A DNA stretch of 64,000 nucleotides from Rhizobium sp. BK251. Its GTDB lineage: Bacteria; Pseudomonadota; Alphaproteobacteria; Rhizobiales; Rhizobiaceae. The notes under the pieces are model-generated. The model did no database searches and was not told the DNA's origin. It worked only from the letters and a program-made list of their open reading frames with translations. Position 1 is the first letter of the stretch; every line of letters begins with the position of its first letter. The DNA is taken from positions 108,582 through 172,581 of the forward strand of contig NZ_SLUQ01000012.1 in the NCBI RefSeq assembly GCF_004345245.1. The letters are read 5' to 3'. Shown in pieces: positions 1 to 8,380 of the stretch. Made by a program: the position numbers and the translations under genes.

Positions 1-221
1 TCCGGCATGATCGTTTGCAGGTCGAGCCGCTCGGTTATCGATGAGGTATCGAGGATTGTTTCGGGAGGAGGGATCAGATCGCGCCCCTCTGCGTAAGCCT
101 TCTGATAGGAGTTGACGATTCTCGAAGCAGCATCGTCCTCCGCGGCAATCGCCAGGGCGTTCTGCGTGCATGCAATGGTGCAAAAAAGGAGGCGGGTAAG
201 CCGCCGCGCGCCGGGGTTCAT
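1..221 (-). CDS. Partial secreted or envelope protein, cut by the left window edge
   Basis: The minus strand is open from about position 257 to the window edge with no stop. Reading from the ATG at 221 gives a basic start, a hydrophobic stretch (LLFCTIACTQNALAIA) and then an acidic, soluble-looking region, which is what a Sec signal peptide looks like. Alternative ATGs lie at 236 and 257; none has a strong ribosome binding site. The gene is divergent from the ParA/relaxase group, a common place for transfer-linked genes on rhizobial plasmids, but only about 73 codons are visible and I do not recognise the family. Confidence 0.45.
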   Translation of the reverse strand, partial: MNPGARRLTRLLFCTIACTQNALAIAAEDDAASRIVNSYQKAYAEGRDLIPPPETILDTSSITERLDLQTIMP

Positions 222-349
222 GCGTGAATCCGTCATCAGTTGGCTGTCGCGAAGCATGCACAAAATTATACTGCAGTGCAAGTCTGGAAATACCGCGAGG
301 ATTGCGATATGTTTGGTCTGACACTCAAATGTGCGCACGGAGAAGGTAG
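222..349. promoter_or_regulatory. Divergent promoter region with inverted repeats (possible operator or oriT)
   Basis: This gap separates the partial minus-strand gene from the plus-strand ParA/relaxase group. It is more AT-rich than its surroundings and holds an inverted repeat TGCAC (257-261) / GTGCA (276-280) around an AT-rich core, the 8-base palindrome ACTGCAGT (270-277) and the 8-base palindrome GTGCGCAC (331-338). Such repeats suit a ParA or RHH-type repressor site, or a transfer origin next to the mobilisation genes. This is inference; no nic-site consensus was recognised. Confidence 0.3.
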
Positions 350-748
350 ATGTCAGCACATCGAAAGGCCATCAGGATCGTGACTTTTCCCTTCAGGGCA
401 ATGTGGTTTCTGGTCTTAGTCGCCAACCTTCTGGTCGTCGTGGCTGCCTGTGTGGTGATCGCCGCCTTCCTGGCCTGCGGCCTTGCGCTGACGCTATCTT
501 ACCTCTTGCTACCGACGGAATGGACGCGGGCGCTCTGGCAATGGGCGGCGGACCTTTACGAGCAGTCCCACTGGTTCAAAGGCGTGACAATCACCTTCTT
601 CGTGCTCCTTTTCCTGCCGATCCTGAAGTTTTGGCCGGGGAGCGATCCCAAGGCAGATGCAGCCCGGGAGCGCGAAGCCAACAGGCTCAACGATGATCTG
701 GTCGCGGCCCGCCAGCAGGCGCGGAGCCAAGCGAATCTTCGAGGCTGA
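350..748 (+). CDS. Small inner-membrane protein of the plasmid maintenance/transfer group
   Basis: A 132-residue protein. Residues about 12-60 are strongly hydrophobic and can form two adjacent membrane helices; a third segment lies at about 78-95 (ITFFVLLFLPILKFW). The C-terminal 35 residues are charged and rich in Ala, Arg and Glu, probably a cytoplasmic helix. The gene ends 7 bases before the ParA-like gene and is probably co-transcribed with it. I do not recognise a named family; the position suggests a role in conjugation or plasmid stability, which is inference only. Confidence 0.6.
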   Translation: MSAHRKAIRIVTFPFRAMWFLVLVANLLVVVAACVVIAAFLACGLALTLSYLLLPTEWTRALWQWAADLYEQSHWFKGVTITFFVLLFLPILKFWPGSDPKADAAREREANRLNDDLVAARQQARSQANLRG

Positions 749-755
749 GGGCTCC

Positions 756-1505
756 ATGACAGGAAAACCACTTTCGCTCGCGATCTCGACCTTCAAGGGT
801 GGCGCCGGCAAATCAACCTTGAACGTCAATCTTGCAGCCGAGTTCGCCCAGCAGGGCCACCGGACACTGCTCATCGATTGCGACGAGCAGGAATCGTCGA
901 CGCGGTGGTACAATGTCTCCATGAAACGGGGATTGCTCCCCACCGACGGCACGCTGCTGCATCTGCGGGTCGCGCCGGATGACCGGTTTGCAGATCGCCT
1001 CGCGGAGGCCCCTGCGGCGGATATCCGAATCTACGATGTCGGCGGATACGTTCACCAGCGGGCAATCGAGGTCTATCACGAATGCGATGCAGTCCTCATT
1101 CCTGTCATACCCGAACCGACGGCCGCGACTTCAGCCATCAAGGTGGCGACGATCCTCAAGGAGATTTCCAGGAAGCGGGTGCAGGGTCCAATTCCATATG
1201 CGGCGATCTGGAACTACGTGGACATGATCGCCCTCAAGCACAATCGCTCCCTTCCGGAAGTCCATGCCATCCTGACGAGCGGCCGAATTCCGATGGTCGA
1301 CACGGTCATCCGCAAGAGCAATCATTTCAGCGACGTCGGCGCCGGCTTCGGGTCGCTTTATTCCAAGCTTGCCAGCATCGAGAGCAATCCGGCGCTGACG
1401 CCGTCGGCCAAGCGGCGCGCCTCAGAAAGCGTGCTTGACGCGATAGATCTCGTAAAAAAGATCAATAACGAGTTCATCGGCCTTCTGCAGGCGGAGGCTG
1501 CCTGA
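756..1505 (+). CDS. ParA/Soj-like partition ATPase
   Basis: A 249-residue P-loop ATPase of the ParA/MinD superfamily. A deviant Walker A motif, KGGAGKST, occupies residues 14-21, and the Walker A-prime aspartate is in LLIDCDEQESS near residue 41, followed by the RWY segment common in short ParA proteins of mobile elements. It lacks the long N-terminal DNA-binding part of RepA/ParA1, so it is the short ParA type rather than RepA of a repABC replicon. The ATG at 756 was chosen because it is where homology to ParA begins; the frame is open further upstream. The downstream genes encode an RHH-like protein, another small protein and a relaxase, so it may serve partition or positioning of the transfer machinery. 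Confidence 0.85.
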   Translation: MTGKPLSLAISTFKGGAGKSTLNVNLAAEFAQQGHRTLLIDCDEQESSTRWYNVSMKRGLLPTDGTLLHLRVAPDDRFADRLAEAPAADIRIYDVGGYVHQRAIEVYHECDAVLIPVIPEPTAATSAIKVATILKEISRKRVQGPIPYAAIWNYVDMIALKHNRSLPEVHAILTSGRIPMVDTVIRKSNHFSDVGAGFGSLYSKLASIESNPALTPSAKRRASESVLDAIDLVKKINNEFIGLLQAEAA

Positions 1506-1510
1506 GCGCG

Positions 1511-1909
1511 ATGTCGAGGGAAAGAACGCCGGCTGGCAATATTCTCGCCCTTGCCCGATCGAGAGAGGATCAGGCGAGGGACGTGGAGGAGGATGCGACC
1601 TCCTACATGCCGACAGCCCTCGATCTCGACAAGCTGATGCCGGAGGATCGTCCCCAGGCGCAGGAGCCGAGCGTCAATAGGGAGCCAAGGTCAAAGCTCG
1701 GCCGTCCTCCAGCCAGAAGAGAAACTCGAGAAGAGCAGGCGATAGAAGCCGACGAAATTACGGGATCCGTGAAGAGGAAGCGTATTTCCCTCTACCTCGA
1801 CGATGACGTGCTGACGAAGATTTTCCGCGTATCGCTGGAACGGCATGAGCAGCTCTCATCGGCGACCCACAGACTGATCCTCGAAGCGCTGAAGGCGAGG
1901 GGGCTGTGA
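1511..1909 (+). CDS. Small protein with a ribbon-helix-helix-like C-terminus
   Basis: A 132-residue protein that starts 5 bases after the ParA-like gene. The first 85 residues are polar and look disordered. The last 45 contain a beta-strand-like RISLYLDD followed by two helices (DVLTKIFRVSLERHEQ and SSATHRLILEALKARG), which resembles an RHH DNA-binding fold. Short ParA proteins are often paired with small RHH-type ParB or CopG-like partners, so a centromere-binding or repressor role is likely, but this is inferred from position and predicted fold. Its stop codon overlaps the GTG start of the next gene, so translation is probably coupled. Confidence 0.65.
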   Translation: MSRERTPAGNILALARSREDQARDVEEDATSYMPTALDLDKLMPEDRPQAQEPSVNREPRSKLGRPPARRETREEQAIEADEITGSVKRKRISLYLDDDVLTKIFRVSLERHEQLSSATHRLILEALKARGL

Positions 1910-2307
1910 GGGCGATGCGCGAACCGGCCGTCATGTTCCGTTTACCGGCCCATGTCCTCGGCAATGTGGAGCTGCTTGCCGGCCGGCTCGATATTTCCGT
2001 CAATCTTGTCGCAAAGCTCATCGTCACCAGGGAGATTATGCATATACCTGCGATCCTCGAAGAGCACGAACGGCAGCTGGCAAACATGCACCAGTTCCTC
2101 CGCGAGCTCGCCTTTCGCAACGAGGAGTTTCTGTCGGAAGAGCGCGACCAAGCCATCCTCGCCGCCGCCATCATGACCAAGCTGGGCGAGGTGATGGCCG
2201 CCGTGGATTCGATCCGCGATGCAGCCTTTGTGAGACCATCCACTTTTATCGCCGACCTGATCAGGAAACACGATGAACGACCTCTCCAGAAGTCGCTCGG
2301 GGTCTAA
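1906..2307 (+). CDS. Small helical protein overlapping the relaxase gene
   Basis: A 133-residue, mostly helical protein. The start is a GTG in a GTGA overlap with the preceding stop; an in-frame ATG at 1915 is an alternative. The N-terminal part (FRLPAHVLGNVELLAGRLDIS) could be an RHH-like or short helical DNA-binding segment; residues 45-85 look like an amphipathic helix or coiled coil. Its last 35 bases overlap the relaxase gene, which suggests it is a mobilisation accessory protein that helps the relaxase at oriT. That role is inferred from gene order; I do not recognise the family. Confidence 0.6.
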   Translation: MRAMREPAVMFRLPAHVLGNVELLAGRLDISVNLVAKLIVTREIMHIPAILEEHERQLANMHQFLRELAFRNEEFLSEERDQAILAAAIMTKLGEVMAAVDSIRDAAFVRPSTFIADLIRKHDERPLQKSLGV

Positions 2308-4291
2308 GCCTGAAGGCCGCAGACTACCGAGCTATTTCGACCTCATCGAGGATGAGCTTCGACGCCGCGGCGGCGGTGGCGGTGGAACCAAAAAGGCGCC
2401 GGTGAGGGCAAAGGTGGGGGTCCCCTCGGTTGGGCGGAACGCCGGCGCGGCGACAGCCTTAAGTCGGGCGAGTGGCAATAACGCCGTCGTCGTCAAGGTG
2501 TTGTCGTATGGAGCAGGTGCGGCCTCGGCTCGCAACGTGCTTGCCTATCAAAGCAAGGAGGAAAAGGCACACGATCAGGATGGCCGTGAGGTCACCGATC
2601 TTAGCGAAGAAGTCCGATCCTGGGAGCGGGAGTTCGGAAACAGGAAAGGAAGCAAGGACGTTTTACGGTTGACCTATGAGCTGGAGAGTACCGACCGGGA
2701 ACACGTTGCCCGCGCATTGAGCTCGCTTGCGTCCGACGGGTTCCGCGATGTTGGTGATTCCGATCGGACCTACGCGTTCAGCGTTAGCGAGGGCGTAAAG
2801 GGACAAACCCGTCTGAACCTGGCGCTGGTGATCGCGCACGAGAAGAGGGACCGATCCGATCGGGGCAGCCAGAATCGCATAGCCGCCGAAATGGATGACG
2901 TGCACGCGATCGATGCGCGTGTGGACAGAGCATTGCGGATGGAAGGAGTGGCGCCAGTCTCGCGCTATCCGGTGGAGTTTTCGAGCGGTCCGAAGGGGCT
3001 GGCCGCGACGCTCCATGCGATGCAGCGGCAAGGCGCGGAGGTCACGCTTTCGACGAAGGCCCACATCGAGGAGCGCCCGGGCAGGAGCGGCCGCTATTAT
3101 CAAGCCACGGACCGGCGCGAGATGACGACAAGCGATCATAAGCAGCTTACGGTCGAGAGTAGGATAGTCGCCGCGCTGATGCAGACCCGTCAGCCGCGCG
3201 ATTTCATGCATCTGTTGTTGTCGGGCCCAGCCAATGTCGACCGTGACCGATTTGTCCTGGCTGGTCGTGACTTTCTAAAAGAGCAGTTCTCCGGCCACCG
3301 ATATGCCTATGCTGTCCACAATCGCAACGACCTTGAGAAGCATCCGCATCTGCATGTGATCGTCGCGCTGCGCAATGCCAGCGGCAAGATGCTCAACCCC
3401 AATATCCGCGACTTCACCGAGTGGCGCACCCGCTTCGCCGAAAAGGCGCGGGAGCGCGGAATAGCGATTGATCGTCAAAAGCGTGTCGAGCGTGCTGGTC
3501 CACCGCCCATCAAACGATGGGAATGGGAGATGTTTCACCGCATGGGCGCGACAGCACCCACGAATGTTGTCGACAAGGTGATATCCAAGCTTCGCGACAC
3601 GCCCACCGCGCCGAAGCTGGAAGACGCGAGGAAGCGGTTTGATCAGACCCGGCACTCAGTTGGGCGCGTCATCCAAATGCTGGAAGGCATTGCTAAGGAC
3701 CGAAGTGCACCGAGCACGGCGCGGGAACTGAGCCACGATCTGTCGCTTGGCCTGCAGCGCGAATACCGTCGGTTGGAAGTAGCCGTGCGCGACGGACATG
3801 ATCCCACCAGAATGAAAGGAGAAGAACACATGCTGCGATCCACACCCATCAGCGCTGCTCAGTCGAAAGCGGCGAAGGAGATGCTGGCGACCACTGCCCT
3901 CAGCGTTGCGGCAAAGATTGCCAATCCCGCCGATCGGCTGCTCTTCGAGCAAGCGACCAATGTCATCGGCAAGGTCGTCGGGCTGCAACTCGACTCTCGT
4001 GTAACCAAGAATCGAGATCGCGCAGAGGTCGGTAAGGCGAAACGCTCTTCGGATAGCTTGGAAACGAAGTCTGCGACTGGTCGCGACCACGTAGCGGAGC
4101 AGGGACTCGATAACAAGACTTCGAGCAACCGTACCGTCGATCAATCCCGCATAGCACGCTCAAATGCCGACCACGATAGCTCTGAGAAAAATCGCACGGA
4201 ACGCCAAGGTAATCAACGGCGTGACCGCGATCAGTCAAAATCGATCAAACTTCGCCCACCACAGTATAAGGATCGGGATCGAAGCCGGTAG
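2273..4291 (+). CDS. Conjugative relaxase (VirD2/MobA-like) with unusual spacing between motifs
   Basis: A 672-residue relaxase, expected to nick oriT and pilot single-stranded plasmid DNA into the recipient. VVKVLSYGAGAASARNVLAY (residues about 73-92) resembles the N-terminal strand and catalytic-Tyr segment of VirD2/TraI-type relaxases, with Tyr92 the likely nucleophile. The metal-binding His motif HPHLHVIVAL lies at about residues 357-366. In classical MOBP enzymes these motifs are roughly 100 residues apart; here they are about 265 apart, so a large domain seems inserted. The C-terminal 100 residues are highly charged and probably disordered, like a coupling-protein recruitment signal. 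The start has a good ribosome site (AGGAAACACG). It is the last gene of the ParA group; no type IV secretion genes are in the window. Confidence 0.85.
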   Translation: MNDLSRSRSGSKPEGRRLPSYFDLIEDELRRRGGGGGGTKKAPVRAKVGVPSVGRNAGAATALSRASGNNAVVVKVLSYGAGAASARNVLAYQSKEEKAHDQDGREVTDLSEEVRSWEREFGNRKGSKDVLRLTYELESTDREHVARALSSLASDGFRDVGDSDRTYAFSVSEGVKGQTRLNLALVIAHEKRDRSDRGSQNRIAAEMDDVHAIDARVDRALRMEGVAPVSRYPVEFSSGPKGLAATLHAMQRQGAEVTLSTKAHIEERPGRSGRYYQATDRREMTTSDHKQLTVESRIVAALMQTRQPRDFMHLLLSGPANVDRDRFVLAGRDFLKEQFSGHRYAYAVHNRNDLEKHPHLHVIVALRNASGKMLNPNIRDFTEWRTRFAEKARERGIAIDRQKRVERAGPPPIKRWEWEMFHRMGATAPTNVVDKVISKLRDTPTAPKLEDARKRFDQTRHSVGRVIQMLEGIAKDRSAPSTARELSHDLSLGLQREYRRLEVAVRDGHDPTRMKGEEHMLRSTPISAAQSKAAKEMLATTALSVAAKIANPADRLLFEQATNVIGKVVGLQLDSRVTKNRDRAEVGKAKRSSDSLETKSATGRDHVAEQGLDNKTSSNRTVDQSRIARSNADHDSSEKNRTERQGNQRRDRDQSKSIKLRPPQYKDRDRSR

Positions 4292-4353
4292 CTGAATGGC
4301 CTGCGTGAGCAAGGCCGCTTTTGTAGAACTGGCCCTGATTGCCGAAATGAGAC

Positions 4354-5004
4354 TTACGGCAGTTTCAAAGCGTGCTTGATCGTCGTTTTAAGCCAGACCA
4401 TTGTGGCCTGCGTATCGATGTCGGAGGAGCCAGCGGCACTTGATCCTGGATAAAGAATTTCCGTGAAAACAGGCGTCTTTTTGCTGAAACGAGAGAAATT
4501 TCCTTTGCGCACCACGACCGTCATCGTCGGATCGACTTCATACCATTCAGTCAGTTTCAATATCACATCGAGGTCAGAGGTCGAGGGCCAGTGCCGGGTT
4601 TGACCCTGGCTCGGTGAATGGATCGCCTCCATCCAGAAGTCGGGTACGGCGCCCGAGACCTTCAGAAGATCGTCGAGCAACCGCGTAAGCGTTGCACTAT
4701 CAATGCGTGCGCTACGATCGAATGGGGAAGCCGTATGGTGCGAAATGAACCCGAAGCGGATGTTGATGTCGCGCAACTCCTGAAGCATTGCCAGGAATCT
4801 TGTGTCGATATCTCCCAGCGTCTGGTCTCCAAACTCCGGCCTGTGCCGTAGCAGCAAGTCATCACGCTCAAAAATGACTAAGCCAACTGAACCCTCTCGT
4901 CTTTGAATGCCGCGATCGTCGAGTACGACCGTCTCCATAGCTGCTCTCATACCGGCTTCGCTTCCTTCAAACGCTGCAATCCGCAGTCGGTGGCCGTGGA
5001 ACAT
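4354..5004 (-). CDS. HAD-superfamily protein with a substituted nucleophile
   Basis: A 216-residue protein resembling HAD subclass IIIA phosphatases (HisB/GmhB-like). Motif I reads VIFERDDLL where active enzymes have F(L)DRDG: the nucleophilic Asp is replaced by Glu while the second Asp is kept. Motif II is probably in RFGFISHHTA, aligned to the VVTNQSG segment of GmhB. The loss of the nucleophile suggests reduced or altered catalysis. The C-terminal 60 residues are not HAD-like in any way I can place. Starts at 5004, 4950 or 4938 are possible; none has a strong ribosome site. It lies convergent to the relaxase gene and may belong to the transfer region. Confidence 0.55.
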   Translation of the reverse strand: MFHGHRLRIAAFEGSEAGMRAAMETVVLDDRGIQRREGSVGLVIFERDDLLLRHRPEFGDQTLGDIDTRFLAMLQELRDINIRFGFISHHTASPFDRSARIDSATLTRLLDDLLKVSGAVPDFWMEAIHSPSQGQTRHWPSTSDLDVILKLTEWYEVDPTMTVVVRKGNFSRFSKKTPVFTEILYPGSSAAGSSDIDTQATMVWLKTTIKHALKLP

Positions 5005-5349
5005 TGGGTTAGTCCGAACCGCGACTGAGTTGCGAGACGCCTTCCAGTTTTTGATAATTGATAAAAACGACGATTACCGCAGATTGCACGATATGATGCG
5101 AAACCAACCGAAACGAAACGAAATGGCGCCAGCAAGTCCTTGTTTATATTTTTCGAATTTTTACAGAGACGGCTCGGGGCGTAGAAGAAGATTTCCTTTT
5201 TTGGGCCTCGAGTCTGGCCCCCAGATGAAATTCTTGGCTTCCGGGCTTGGCAGGAAATTCGCCGGGTAAGGGGATTCTCCAAAGTTCATGCAAAAGACGG
5301 GTCGCTAAAACCAACCTGCTCATGTACGTGGGCGTCTGGACGTCTCAAT
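5005..5349. other. AT-rich intergenic region with a hairpin, no gene seen
   Basis: This 345-base stretch between two minus-strand genes is noticeably more AT-rich than its surroundings. It contains GTTTTT (5047-5052) and AAAAAC (5063-5068) flanking a 10-base loop that is itself a direct repeat (GAT-AATT-GAT), and a short tandem run of AAACG units around 5113-5123. Short reading frames on both strands lack codon bias or ribosome sites. It presumably holds the promoter of the HAD gene and could be a protein-binding or transfer-origin site. Confidence 0.4.
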
Positions 5350-6363
5350 CTATGATGTAGCGGCGCGCGACAAAAAACGCTTCAGGCTCCAACCTGCCAA
5401 GAAAATGTACGGGGGCGTCGCGAGCGAATAGTGACCGCAGTTCAGCTTCAGAACGCTCGGCTTCGCTCCTGCTTGTTGCAGTTTTCGGATGAAGCTTTTG
5501 GTTAGCGCGGGCAACACTACTTTGTCTCTTGTTGCGAAGACCACGTGAAGCGCGAGTTCGGGCCGTGCCAATTTATGCGTGAAATTCTCCAAATTCAGCG
5601 GACCCCATGCCCTCCGCAGATCCGTGAGTCCAATGGCCGGTTCTAAGCTCTCGCGGATCGAGCGCGTCGCGCGTCCAGTCCAAACCATGTCTGCAAGACT
5701 TCCAGCCGTCAAAAACAGCGAAGCTTTCGATACGGCCGGTTCATGCGCTGCGATCAGACCCGCCACCCACGAACCCAGACTCATGCCAAGAACCGAGATC
5801 TCTCCGTAGCCTTCGCTCTTCAGCCACCGGATGAGTTTCCGCCCATCCCATACAGCCTGCCTTACAGATTGGATCGTGCGGCCGAGATTTGAGCTGAGCA
5901 TATAATCGGCGTACAGCGCGCCGGGTCGGCTGCGTTCGAAATGATAGGGCATAGCAATCTCCACGACCGTTACCCCACGTTTCGAGAAGAATCCGGCGAT
6001 CTGGCGTTGTCGGGCGCGGGCATTCCAATGATGGAAAATGACCAGAACCTGATCGCGCGAGCCACTTTCGGTGAGTTTTGCCCAAACGGTGTTGTTCTCG
6101 TCCACGTCGGTGGCGATCTCCGAAGGGAACGTGAGCCACCCGTCGTGCCTTTCAAACCCTTGCACGCTCCGTCCCGGCTCATCGTAAAAGCTTGGATCGG
6201 ACACAGCGTGGTCCGCAAGGACACAAAACTCCTCGAGAGAGTCTGCTTCCTCCGCGCCGGGGAAGGCGCGGCCGGAGTCGAGGATGAAATCCGTTGCTTC
6301 CTTAACTTCTTCACCGCGTTGGGCTCGACGTTCGTCCCAACGATCCAGCCACCTATGATACAC
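5350..6363 (-). CDS. rcgR: Alpha/beta hydrolase, RcgR-like
   Basis: A 337-residue alpha/beta hydrolase. The nucleophile elbow is GMSLGSW (Ser in the middle), the likely acid is in VVFATRDKVV and the catalytic His in NCGHYSL near the C-terminus. I chose the GTG at 6363 because it has GGAGAG eight bases upstream and overlaps the last codons of the preceding membrane-protein gene (stop at 6353-6355), giving coupled translation; an upstream ORF extension to 6477 would run inside that gene. A hydrolase and a multi-pass membrane protein encoded together among conjugation genes match what I remember of the rcgA/rcgR pair, in which RcgR (annotated as a putative quorum lactone hydrolase) inhibits plasmid conjugation. 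The gene name rests on memory and context. Confidence 0.6.
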   Translation of the reverse strand: MYHRWLDRWDERRAQRGEEVKEATDFILDSGRAFPGAEEADSLEEFCVLADHAVSDPSFYDEPGRSVQGFERHDGWLTFPSEIATDVDENNTVWAKLTESGSRDQVLVIFHHWNARARQRQIAGFFSKRGVTVVEIAMPYHFERSRPGALYADYMLSSNLGRTIQSVRQAVWDGRKLIRWLKSEGYGEISVLGMSLGSWVAGLIAAHEPAVSKASLFLTAGSLADMVWTGRATRSIRESLEPAIGLTDLRRAWGPLNLENFTHKLARPELALHVVFATRDKVVLPALTKSFIRKLQQAGAKPSVLKLNCGHYSLATPPYIFLAGWSLKRFLSRAATS

Positions 6364-7957
6364 CCTGATTGCTCTCCGATTTGCGCGATCGCGGCAGCCC
6401 GAACTCTGGATCAAAGAGGCCGTATGTCGCAACCAGCACTCCCGCGATGAGAATGATTGAAAAGCCGTCAAAGGCATCGATCAACAAATAAGTGGCGAAG
6501 AGCAGGCCAACGACCGCCGACATCTTCCACAAAGCCTCACGGAACCGCGCTCCGACATTCAGGCGGATGGAGCCGTAGAGAAAAACGACACAGGCCGAAA
6601 TGGCGACAAGGAGACTGCTGTAGTGCGTCGGCATTCTGTAGCCGAAGGTGTTGGCGGCGTGATGGTCACGATATACGACCGAAAACAAATCGTGGACTAT
6701 CCAGTCTACAATATCCGCTCCGTCCGAGCTCAGGTATGAGCTTTGAACTTTCATACATATGGCAACCAGGATACCAACGATGGTGCACCGGAAAATTCCC
6801 CGCATGACTCTGATGCGGACTACGCAGTCTGGACGATGCTCCCCTCCAAGCCGCGGCATCAATCCTTCTTCTATTCTCCAGAAATCGTGGATGATCGTGT
6901 GGAGCAAAATAAGACCCGCGAAGAACAGATAGAAGCAGAGGCACATGTACAGGTATGCGAGCCCAGTGAAAACGATCTCCACCGGCACTGATATGAGATC
7001 AGGTTGTACGTTTGCCACCGTGCCCCAACTCGTGGCGTAGTCGCCACCACCTTGCAACAGTGGGATCAAGCACACGCCAATCCATTGAAAAACACCGGCG
7101 AATATCACGCAAATCACGAAAACCGCCGCGTACGAGTAAGAATAGGCCTGGACGTTGCGTGCCCAGGCGACCTTGCGTTCAAACCGGTTCGTTTGCGCCA
7201 ACAGCCTGTAGCGCGCGTCCTGTTTCCAAAGGAGTAGCAGCTCTGTCACAAACGAAAAAAATAGCGGTAAAAGTACCATGAACAGGAACGTCCAGTTCGG
7301 AGCCCACAGGAAGCCGACCTGCTTTACGACCCCATCTGGCCGACTGTATGTTACGCTGTGTATCCCGACGATGTACGACAAAAATCCGAGGGCAGAGGCG
7401 CCAGCGAATGTGGACGCGGGAAGGTTCAAGGGAGATCCGCTACCAAAAAGCGCCTCCGTTCGTTGGGCCAAGCTGAAGCCCTTTTTTTGCGGAACGCGCT
7501 CGCCGTCTTGTCCCTCGTCGTCCGCATGTTGCATTTGAATTTGCCCGGTCACCGGGCCGGGATTATCTGGTGCCGCTGCAGCAGAAGTCGCTTTCTTTGA
7601 ATCTCGTCTCTTGGCAGTGAGGCGGGCTTGAGCTGCGCTAAGCTCCAGGAGCCATTCGCTCGTCGCTTCCCTATCATCGCAGCCGAAGATCCGAGCCAAC
7701 CAGTTGATATTGGAAGGGCTGATCCCCTTGTCGTTCTCTTGAAACCATAGTTGGACCGTCCGTAAATCGACTCCGGCCCGATTGGAGTCGATCTGCGTAA
7801 TCGCCTCTGCCAGGAGCTCCGGGGTCCATGGCCCCTGCGGAAAGCCGTCAATGCCGACCGGACGGCCCGCACCCACAGCAGCTAACTGCTTAAACAGTTC
7901 TTTGAAGTCGCTGCCGTCCTTGGGCGGGGCGACAAAAATCTTCCCGTTCTTTTCCAA
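6353..7957 (-). CDS. rcgA: Multi-pass membrane protein with cytoplasmic N-terminal domain, RcgA-like
   Basis: A 534-residue protein. Residues 1-165 are soluble and include a helix-rich segment with LRTVQLWFQENDKGIS, reminiscent of a helix-turn-helix or small recognition domain. Residues 175-520 contain about eight hydrophobic segments (for example SALGFLSYIVGI, FLFMVLLPLFFSFVTELLLL, GLAYLYMCLCFYLFFAGLIL), so most of the protein is in the inner membrane. The start appears to be a TTG with a weak ribosome site. The gene overlaps the hydrolase gene by 11 bases. The combination fits RcgA, reported as essential for conjugation of some rhizobial plasmids and annotated as a putative transporter; identification is moderate because I cannot run a search. 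Confidence 0.6.
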   Translation of the reverse strand: MEKNGKIFVAPPKDGSDFKELFKQLAAVGAGRPVGIDGFPQGPWTPELLAEAITQIDSNRAGVDLRTVQLWFQENDKGISPSNINWLARIFGCDDREATSEWLLELSAAQARLTAKRRDSKKATSAAAAPDNPGPVTGQIQMQHADDEGQDGERVPQKKGFSLAQRTEALFGSGSPLNLPASTFAGASALGFLSYIVGIHSVTYSRPDGVVKQVGFLWAPNWTFLFMVLLPLFFSFVTELLLLWKQDARYRLLAQTNRFERKVAWARNVQAYSYSYAAVFVICVIFAGVFQWIGVCLIPLLQGGGDYATSWGTVANVQPDLISVPVEIVFTGLAYLYMCLCFYLFFAGLILLHTIIHDFWRIEEGLMPRLGGEHRPDCVVRIRVMRGIFRCTIVGILVAICMKVQSSYLSSDGADIVDWIVHDLFSVVYRDHHAANTFGYRMPTHYSSLLVAISACVVFLYGSIRLNVGARFREALWKMSAVVGLLFATYLLIDAFDGFSIILIAGVLVATYGLFDPEFGLPRSRKSESNQGVS

Positions 7958-8380
7958 TGGTTCAGACGCTCAAATGTGTTCAGTTTTCCCATATGCACAG
8001 CGGGGCCCTCCGCCTATGTGAAGCCCTTCCGATCGATGACGTGGAGTCCCTTCTCGTCCTCATCGAAGCCATGGGGAAACTGCCACAGAGCGACGGTTAG
8101 TCTCCGCGTCCGTCAGGGCGACGTCGGCGCTGCTGATGACAACTTTATATACGGGGAATGCGCGGGCGAAAAGAAAAAACAGCTCTTGCGTGTGCAAAAT
8201 GCGCGGAAATTTGTTCCAAAAATGGTAAAGAGATCGTGATTAAAGAATAGCTTACGGCGCTTGTCGAATTTCGCGCCGCTAAAGCATGAGCGGTCGTATT
8301 TCAATCAAAGATTGAAAATCGCATAATCCTGTTTATGGAACTTGACTCCGACAACAGAGAACTTTGCCGACGAGACAGCT
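7958..8380. other. Intergenic region, AT-rich, with a possible gene remnant
   Basis: This 423-base stretch is unusually AT-rich between about 8140 and 8340. On the minus strand a short frame ending at the TAG at 8014-8016 and running back to about 8105 has coding-like composition (it includes LWQFPHGFDEDEKGLHV) but has no start codon or ribosome site, so it may be the tail of a deleted gene. The adjacent truncated oxidoreductase supports past rearrangement here. The promoter of the RcgA-like gene must also lie in the part nearest 7957. Confidence 0.35.

Noticed and set aside
8113..8304. Minus-strand 63-codon frame in the AT-rich gap
   Set aside because: Phe- and Ser-rich translation, no ribosome site, no similarity in style to real proteins.
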